DNA from: Arcobacter sp. F2176
Lineage (GTDB): Bacteria > Campylobacterota > Campylobacteria > Campylobacterales > Arcobacteraceae
Length of the DNA: 48,446 nucleotides
Assembly: GCF_004116465.1 (NCBI RefSeq)
Contig: NZ_PDJV01000020.1
Coordinates: 1-48,446 of the forward strand
Direction of reading: 5' to 3'
The notes under the pieces are model-generated. The model made no database searches, was not told the origin of the DNA, and worked only from the letters and a program-made list of their open reading frames with translations. Shown here piece by piece: positions 42,837 to 48,446 of the stretch. Positions within the stretch are counted from its first letter, which is position 1; every line of letters begins with the position of its first letter. Position numbers and translations under genes: made by a program.

Positions 42837-44831
42837 CTACATCTTATCGCACATAGCTTTATATAAAGAATCTTTCGTATTTTTAATATCTTTACACTTT
42901 GTTATAAATTCATTTTTCAAATCACTTAAACCTATACTATCATATAACCTAATTAATTCATAATCAACTCTTGCTTGATCATTTGCTTGCATATTTCTTG
43001 TATTTTTAATAGCATCTGTTAAATATACTATTGCTTTTGAAATATTGTTTTTCTTTTTTTCTATCATCGCTAATTCAATATCAACAAAAGGAGAATAAAC
43101 ATATGCTTTAAACTCTTTTTGTTTAGAATAAAGTTCATTTAAAATTTTTTCTGCTTCATCTTCTTTATTTTTTCCAATTAAATATAAATAATATTGGTAA
43201 TAAAAATCTATAATAAGTGGATTATTCTCATTTTTTGTTATAAATTCAGGAAATCTACTTGCATAATAGAAGAATTTTTCCATTGCAATTGAGTCTTTTT
43301 TGGCACTATAAACTAAAAATCTATATAAAAATTCTTTCTCTAAAACATCTTTATTATTTACCATTTCAACTTTCGAAGAAAAATCCATAGCATCGTCTAT
43401 TAAGTCTAAAGAGTAAGCCATTCTTTCTAAATACAAATATAATGTTGCATCACGACTTGTATTAAAAGTCTCTTTTAAAAGATCATATGCTCTTTCATAA
43501 GGAACCTCAATTAAACATTCAAAAAAATTATATTTTACATCTTTATCTTTAATTAGAAGTTCTAATGTCTCTTTTCGAGAAGTTTTAAGGGCTTTATTCA
43601 TTAAAAAACACTGATCATTTTTTAAATATTGTTTTATTAAATCAACATTAACTTCATCAAAAATTTCACCAACATTTTTATATGCAAATCTTTTTGTAAT
43701 TGTATCTGCAATTTTACCATAAACTCTTTTTGATTTTAAAATAAACTCATATTTTTTTTCTTTTTTAAAATTCAATAACTCTTGAAGCAATGCTTTTTGT
43801 TTCATAGCCTCTGAATTTGGATATTTTGAGACAATCAACTGGGGCGTAATATTCCCTTCTCTCATTAATATCTCGTCAATATACATTTTTGCATCATTAG
43901 CATATAAACCATTTGGATAATCAGTTAAAATATCTTTATATAATTCTTTTGCTTTATATAAATAATAGTTTGTTCCATCATACATTTCCATATAAACATT
44001 TGCTAATTTGAACTTAAATTCTTCTATAAATTCTTCTTGTTTTGCCCGATTTAAAAGCTCTTTTAATATTTCAACCGCAAATTCTGGCATATTAGCATCA
44101 ACTAATTTATCAACTTTTCTTAACGCAACATATGAGTCTTCTGAATAATAATCAATATTTTTACTCAAAACTTTTGATATAAGTTCATAAGCTTTTTCTT
44201 TTTGATCATCTAAGATATAAATGTCAAATAACTCATCCGCAACAATAGTCGCAACCAAAACATCAGTTGTATTTACTAAAATATTATATAAAGTTTTAAT
44301 CGCTTTTGAGTAGGATTTTGTATGTTTATAGACCTTAGCTAAATAAATTTGTCCATAGGCATTTGTAATTTTATCTGAGAAGTTATTTATAATAATCTCA
44401 GCAAAATATTTTGCTTCTTTTACTCTATTTGTTTCTAATTTAAAATCAACCATCAACATATATGCTTTTGACAAATCATCCTCATTTATTTGACTTGTAT
44501 TTATAGCTAATTCTAACTCATTAGAAGCCTCAGAGATAATTCTCTTACTAGCTTTTTTAAGAGCAATTTCTGAATAAGTAAGTAGAATATCTGAATTTAA
44601 GATCTCAATTTTATTTGTTGCTTTAAAACTTTCAATTTCAGCAAAAGCTTCATCGACTTTTCCATTTTTAGCTAATTTTTTTATTTGTTTCAGTAATTCA
44701 AATCCATCTTTAATATCATTTTTTCTTTTCTCTGAGATTTGTGTTCCTGATGGGTCTATAAAACTATAATAAAAATCTACTTTTGCACTTGAAATAGTAA
44801 ATAGTAAAAACAGTATTATTAAAAATTTCAA
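42837..44831 (-). CDS. Periplasmic TPR protein of the flagellar operon, PflA-like candidate
   Basis: A 664-residue secreted protein: signal peptide MKFLIILFLLFTISSA, then almost entirely helical hairpins of the tetratricopeptide type (for example around LAKVYKHTKSYSKAIKTLYNI and KAKELYKDILTDYPNG). No catalytic motif is seen. It sits between flhB and fliI with only a few bases on each side, so a flagellar role is nearly certain. Campylobacter motors have the large periplasmic TPR proteins PflA and PflB forming the medial disk and stator scaffold; this is a good candidate for a PflA-like part, somewhat shorter than the nearly 800 residues known there. That equivalence is inference. Confidence 0.75.
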   Translation of the reverse strand: MKFLIILFLLFTISSAKVDFYYSFIDPSGTQISEKRKNDIKDGFELLKQIKKLAKNGKVDEAFAEIESFKATNKIEILNSDILLTYSEIALKKASKRIISEASNELELAINTSQINEDDLSKAYMLMVDFKLETNRVKEAKYFAEIIINNFSDKITNAYGQIYLAKVYKHTKSYSKAIKTLYNILVNTTDVLVATIVADELFDIYILDDQKEKAYELISKVLSKNIDYYSEDSYVALRKVDKLVDANMPEFAVEILKELLNRAKQEEFIEEFKFKLANVYMEMYDGTNYYLYKAKELYKDILTDYPNGLYANDAKMYIDEILMREGNITPQLIVSKYPNSEAMKQKALLQELLNFKKEKKYEFILKSKRVYGKIADTITKRFAYKNVGEIFDEVNVDLIKQYLKNDQCFLMNKALKTSRKETLELLIKDKDVKYNFFECLIEVPYERAYDLLKETFNTSRDATLYLYLERMAYSLDLIDDAMDFSSKVEMVNNKDVLEKEFLYRFLVYSAKKDSIAMEKFFYYASRFPEFITKNENNPLIIDFYYQYYLYLIGKNKEDEAEKILNELYSKQKEFKAYVYSPFVDIELAMIEKKKNNISKAIVYLTDAIKNTRNMQANDQARVDYELIRLYDSIGLSDLKNEFITKCKDIKNTKDSLYKAMCDKM

Positions 44832-44834
44832 AAC

Positions 44835-45887
44835 TTACCTTTTATTTTTATTTAATTCATACACATAAGAAAATACCTCGGCCATGGCTTGATAAAATTC
44901 TCCAGGTATTTCTTGATCAATTTGGATTTGATCATACAACGCCCTTGCCAAAGCAGGATTTTCAATAATTGGGATTTTATTTTCTTTTGCAACATCTCTA
45001 ATTTTCAAGGCCAAAAAATCAATCCCTTTTGCTACAATTTTAGGTGCAGAATTTACAGTGCTATCATATTGTAAAGCTACAGAATAATGTGTAGGGTTTG
45101 TAATAACAACATCTGCATCTTTTGCACTTGCTCTCATTCTTTCGTAATGCAATTTATATTGAATCCCTTTTATTTTAGCTTTAACCTTAGGATCCCCTTC
45201 CATATTTTTATGCTCATCTGAAACCTCTTGTTTACTCATTTTGAGAGATTTAAAATAGTAATGCCTAGTAAAAAAATAATCTATTATAGCAAATAATATT
45301 ACTATAAATAATATAGCTCCAACAAAATATAATAAAAGTGTAAACATTGCATCTAAAGAAGAAGTAATGTCCTTATCCATCATTGCTAAAAAGGCTTTAT
45401 AAGTAAGCCCAAACAAGATAGTCATAACAAAAACAATTAAGGTCAATTTAGCTAATAATTTTGTAGCTTCTAATAATTTTTTTAGAGAAAATAGACCTTT
45501 TAATCCACTCACAGGATTTAATTTCTCAAACTTTAGTTTTATTGGATTGATTAAAAATCCAAATTGAACTATATTTAAAATAATAGCCAATAAAATCACC
45601 ACTAAAAAAAATGGAGCTAAAGAATAAAATATTGTAGTAATAATAGTATTTGTAATATTATAATAATCAGAAGAAGTTAATTCTTGCCCAATCTGATTAA
45701 AAATATAAATCATGAGTTTTTTTATAGAGTCATAAGTGTATGTACTCCAAAAAAGCATATATACAGTTCCAAAAAGAAGAATAGCAGCACCTACAACTTC
45801 ACCTGATTTAGGAACATTTCCTTCACCTCTTGCTTTTTCTAATTTCTTGGCGGTGGGTTCTTCTGTCTTATCTAGTTCTTCAGCCAT
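44835..45887 (-). CDS. flhB: FlhB, flagellar export switch protein
   Basis: A 350-residue membrane protein of the export gate. The opening LDKTEEPTAKKLEKARGEGNVPKS, four helices to about 205 and the cytosolic domain with autocleavage motif NPTH at 264-267 are all present. Cleavage between Asn264 and Pro265 lets the apparatus switch from hook to filament export. It lies 12 bases after fliR and three before the TPR gene. Confidence 0.96.
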   Translation of the reverse strand: MAEELDKTEEPTAKKLEKARGEGNVPKSGEVVGAAILLFGTVYMLFWSTYTYDSIKKLMIYIFNQIGQELTSSDYYNITNTIITTIFYSLAPFFLVVILLAIILNIVQFGFLINPIKLKFEKLNPVSGLKGLFSLKKLLEATKLLAKLTLIVFVMTILFGLTYKAFLAMMDKDITSSLDAMFTLLLYFVGAILFIVILFAIIDYFFTRHYYFKSLKMSKQEVSDEHKNMEGDPKVKAKIKGIQYKLHYERMRASAKDADVVITNPTHYSVALQYDSTVNSAPKIVAKGIDFLALKIRDVAKENKIPIIENPALARALYDQIQIDQEIPGEFYQAMAEVFSYVYELNKNKR

Positions 45888-45899
45888 AATAAACCCTCC

Positions 45900-46649
45900 C
45901 TATTGAAATTTTGTAATAAAATAATTAGTAAAAGCTTCAGTGAAAACTTCCATACCCATCATAATAAATATCATAATTAAAGCAAATTTTAACTGAAAAG
46001 TAATAACAAAAGGTGAAAATGCTGGCATAGATTTTGTACCATAGGCATAATAAATATCAATTACAAAACCTATAAAAAATAAAGGAAAGGCAAAAGCAAA
46101 AGTAAAAGCAAACATTCTATTAATCTCATCAATAAGTAATTTTATTCCATCATATGAATAAATATCAAATGCACCTAAGTGAACTATTGTAAAACTTTTT
46201 GCTAAAATTGAAAAAGTCATTTCATACATTCCAGATTCAAAAAATACTGCAAGACTAATGTAGAACATTAACCTTGCTAGAATACCTTCATTTGTACCAG
46301 AAGCGGGATCAAAAAAACTAGCCATTGAAAGAGCAGTTGCATAACCAACAAACTCACCAATCATTTTTACAGCATTAAATATAATATTTACAAGCATAGA
46401 TGCAATTAATCCTAAAGTTGCTTCTGAAAGTATGGCAATTAAAAATCCACTTGAAGTAACTTGAGACTCAATCTCAAGCATAGGAAACAAAAAAAGTGTT
46501 ACATAAAAAGATAAAGCTGCTCTCATTCTAACATTTACAACTTTATGTCCAAATATTGGCATAAAAGCCATAAAAGCTAAAATTCTAGCAAAAAGTAATA
46601 AAAAATTTATTACCGTACTTTCATTAAGTAAAGATAATAATGCTTCCAT
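45900..46649 (-). CDS. fliR: FliR, flagellar export gate protein
   Basis: A 249-residue membrane protein with about six helices, FliR family: LLLFARILAFMAFMPIFG at the start, EATLGLIASMLVNIIFNAVKM and EFVGYATALSMASFFDP in the middle. It belongs to the FliPQR export channel. The ATG shares one base with the fliK stop. FliP and FliQ are not in the window. Confidence 0.93.
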   Translation of the reverse strand: MEALLSLLNESTVINFLLLFARILAFMAFMPIFGHKVVNVRMRAALSFYVTLFLFPMLEIESQVTSSGFLIAILSEATLGLIASMLVNIIFNAVKMIGEFVGYATALSMASFFDPASGTNEGILARLMFYISLAVFFESGMYEMTFSILAKSFTIVHLGAFDIYSYDGIKLLIDEINRMFAFTFAFAFPLFFIGFVIDIYYAYGTKSMPAFSPFVITFQLKFALIMIFIMMGMEVFTEAFTNYFITKFQ

Positions 46650-48446
46650 TACATGTATTTACTATCTTTTACTTCAGTCTCTTCTATTTTGTTATTTACA
46701 CTTATAGTTTCACTTGAAAATTCTTTATTTTGATTCATATTTGGATTTTCAGAAGGAGTATTATCACCTTCATAACTACCAAAATCTAAATCAAAAGATG
46801 TAGCACCACCAGCAAAACTTTTAAATAAACTATCTTTTAGCATTGATTGATTTTCAACTAAGTTTTCTTTAGTTGAATTATTACTTGACTTCATACTAAT
46901 TGATAAGGAATTATTTTTAGCATCACCTCTAATAAGAATAGCAATATTTCCTAAAGCAGAAGGATTTAAATTTACCCTAAATGCAGTTACAGGTGGATTA
47001 TAGTTTTCATACATTACTCTAGCTAAATCTGACATCATAGTAGACATGTGTTGTCTTGCACCTATAATTCTATTTTGTATTGTTTGAGCAGCAGCTGAAC
47101 TAACAGTTAAATTAACTAACTTCGAATCAAATAATTTATCATCAAGTTTTTTATTTTGTATTAAAAAACTTCCTTTTTCATCTTTAAATTTCTCTTCAGA
47201 AGAGTCTTTTGAATCTTTTGAGTCACTTGTTCCATTTTTAATCATTGATAATCGTTCAAAAGTTGATGATAATTTAGTTTCATTTTGTGGTTCTATACTT
47301 TTTTCTATTTTTACTTCAACTTTTTCCAAACCTAAATTCAATACTTTTGCACTTTGTTCAACTTCTTTTGTAGTGGTTGCATTTTTTGCGATTTCTACAC
47401 CTTCATGTTTTGTTTCAAGTTTTTTTACATCTACAGATTTTTTCTGCGTACTCATATAAATATTAGTTAATAAATCATTTTTTGACTTAGACAATTCACT
47501 TGAATTACTCGCTGTAGGTTTTATCAATTGTTGCGTTGGAATAGTCTCTTTTTTTGAATCATTCTCCTTCAAGAGTTTGTCAATTAAAGATTCTTTTTTT
47601 ATATCTTTATCTTCAGAAGATAATATTTTTTCACTAGTTAAGATATTTTTTTCATTTTTAGGTTCGCTATTTAACTTAGATAAATCATTTGAAACTTTTT
47701 CATTTTTGACTTCTTTATTTATATTTTTTAAACTATCACTTTCTAAAGTTGGTTTAAATTTTTCTTCAATATTCGTTACTACTTGTTTATCAATTTTTTC
47801 ACTTGATAATGATTTATTTATATTTAGACCTTTTTGATCTTTAGCATCTGTATTAACATTAACAATTTTTTCATTAACAAACTCTTTTTCAACTTTTTTA
47901 TTTGACAAATTATTTAAATCACTTTGAATATTTTTTGTAATATTCTCTGTTTTGTTTTCACTCTTCAAATCTATTTTTACATCAATATTAGTTGAAGCAT
48001 TCTTTACTTCATTTTTTAGAGTATCTACTTTTTCTTTCTTTTGAGAAATAGAGTCTTTTTTTACTTCTACATTATTTGTACTTATTTCTTGTGTTAAATT
48101 ATTCATTAAAGAAGTTGTTTTTGCATCAGTTTTTGTTGTATCTACTTTTGTTTCAGTTTTAGCTTCACTTTTTGTAGCATCAGTTTTTTCTGTTTTCTCT
48201 GTATTTGTATCTTTTTTTACTTCTTTTACATTTGATTTTGTTTCTTGGATTAATCTATCCATCAAAGAAGTTGTTTTTGCATCAGTTTTTGTTGTATCTA
48301 CTTTTGTCTCAGTTTTAGCTTCACTTTTTGTAGCATCAGTTTTTTCTATTTTGTCTGTATTTGTATCTTTTTTTACTTCTTTTACATTTGATTTTGTTTC
48401 TTGGATTAATCTATCCATCAAAGAAGTTGTTTTTGCATCAGTTTTT
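46649..48446 (-). CDS. fliK: FliK-type hook-length control protein, N-terminus beyond the window
   Basis: The frame is open to the right edge, giving at least 599 codons. It belongs to the FliK family by its C-terminal domain (residues about 150-60 from the end): TAFRVNLNPSALGNIAILI, then SISMKSSNNST and a helix ENLVENQSMLKDSLF, the Flg_hook pattern that binds FlhB. The rest is a long, lysine/glutamate/serine/threonine-rich unordered stretch with at least two 52-residue tandem repeats. FliK acts as a ruler and switches export specificity through FlhB, so variable length of the unordered part would alter hook length. It is first in the run fliK-fliR-flhB. An apparent TTG at the repeat start (48419-48421) is not a true start, because the repeat continues beyond it. 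Confidence 0.85.
   Translation of the reverse strand, partial: KTDAKTTSLMDRLIQETKSNVKEVKKDTNTDKIEKTDATKSEAKTETKVDTTKTDAKTTSLMDRLIQETKSNVKEVKKDTNTEKTEKTDATKSEAKTETKVDTTKTDAKTTSLMNNLTQEISTNNVEVKKDSISQKKEKVDTLKNEVKNASTNIDVKIDLKSENKTENITKNIQSDLNNLSNKKVEKEFVNEKIVNVNTDAKDQKGLNINKSLSSEKIDKQVVTNIEEKFKPTLESDSLKNINKEVKNEKVSNDLSKLNSEPKNEKNILTSEKILSSEDKDIKKESLIDKLLKENDSKKETIPTQQLIKPTASNSSELSKSKNDLLTNIYMSTQKKSVDVKKLETKHEGVEIAKNATTTKEVEQSAKVLNLGLEKVEVKIEKSIEPQNETKLSSTFERLSMIKNGTSDSKDSKDSSEEKFKDEKGSFLIQNKKLDDKLFDSKLVNLTVSSAAAQTIQNRIIGARQHMSTMMSDLARVMYENYNPPVTAFRVNLNPSALGNIAILIRGDAKNNSLSISMKSSNNSTKENLVENQSMLKDSLFKSFAGGATSFDLDFGSYEGDNTPSENPNMNQNKEFSSETISVNNKIEETEVKDSKYM
48107..48446 (-). repeat. 156-bp tandem repeats within fliK
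   Basis: Two full units of 156 bases (48418 down to 48263, and 48262 down to 48107) encode nearly identical 52-residue blocks starting MDRLIQETKSNVKEVKK and ending TDAKTTSL. Part of a third unit reaches the window edge. Only a few codons differ between the units. A decayed third-type block (MNNLTQEISTNN) follows downstream. Confidence 0.95.

Noticed and set aside
48107-48446. CRISPR-like array
   Set aside because: The repeats are 156 bases, directly adjoining and in frame with a FliK-type protein; there are no spacers.

Overview
The window is strongly AT-rich, tightly packed and reads as chromosome from a marine member of the Arcobacter group (Campylobacterota). This rests on the base composition, the flagellar gene set with a TPR protein of the kind seen in campylobacterial motors, the fur/feoAB block, the isolated trpA, and an ectABCD-ask operon for the salt protectants ectoine and hydroxyectoine. 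The species assignment is inference; no rRNA or tRNA gene is visible.

Bases 1 to about 10,260 are an accessory anti-phage island. On the minus strand lie a large SF1 (Upf1/Dna2-like) helicase with a long coiled coil and a zinc-binding segment, then a complete QatABCD set (KAP-type ATPase, QatB, QueC-like QatC, TatD-like QatD), then a fifth, unrecognised gene that overlaps qatD and runs off the left edge. The qat genes are joined by 1 to 11 base overlaps. qatA is interrupted by a +1 frameshift just after its Walker A region. Divergent from the helicase are a 56-residue AlpA-like regulator and a MntA/HepT toxin-antitoxin pair. A short repeat-rich strip closes the island.

Bases 10,290 to 29,900 are mostly housekeeping: a membrane diguanylate cyclase with a periplasmic binding domain, an RhlE-type RNA helicase, two small membrane proteins, an iron block (DUF2325 protein, fur, feoA, feoB, with three Fur-box-like palindromes), a lipoprotein, bpt, trpA, panB-ruvB-AI-2E permease, a J-domain/LRR pair, and clpS-clpA-cytochrome c-FTR/rhodanese. 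Bpt together with ClpS and ClpA forms a complete leucine N-degron route. Several gene ends carry near-perfect AT-rich palindromes that include the stop codon.

Bases 29,250 to 34,900 hold bioD and, on the minus strand, ectA-ectB-ectC-ectD-ask, divergent from a MerR-type regulator rather than the usual MarR-type EctR. A perfect 7-5-7 palindrome overlaps the -10 element of a good sigma-70 promoter in front of ectA.

Bases 34,890 to the right edge are one minus-strand run: fliK (cut by the edge, with 156-bp repeats), fliR, flhB, a TPR motor-protein candidate, fliI, flgL, flhA, then batD, a periplasmic adaptor and an MFS permease. The first seven build the flagellar export apparatus and the hook-filament junction; the link of the last three to motility is only positional.
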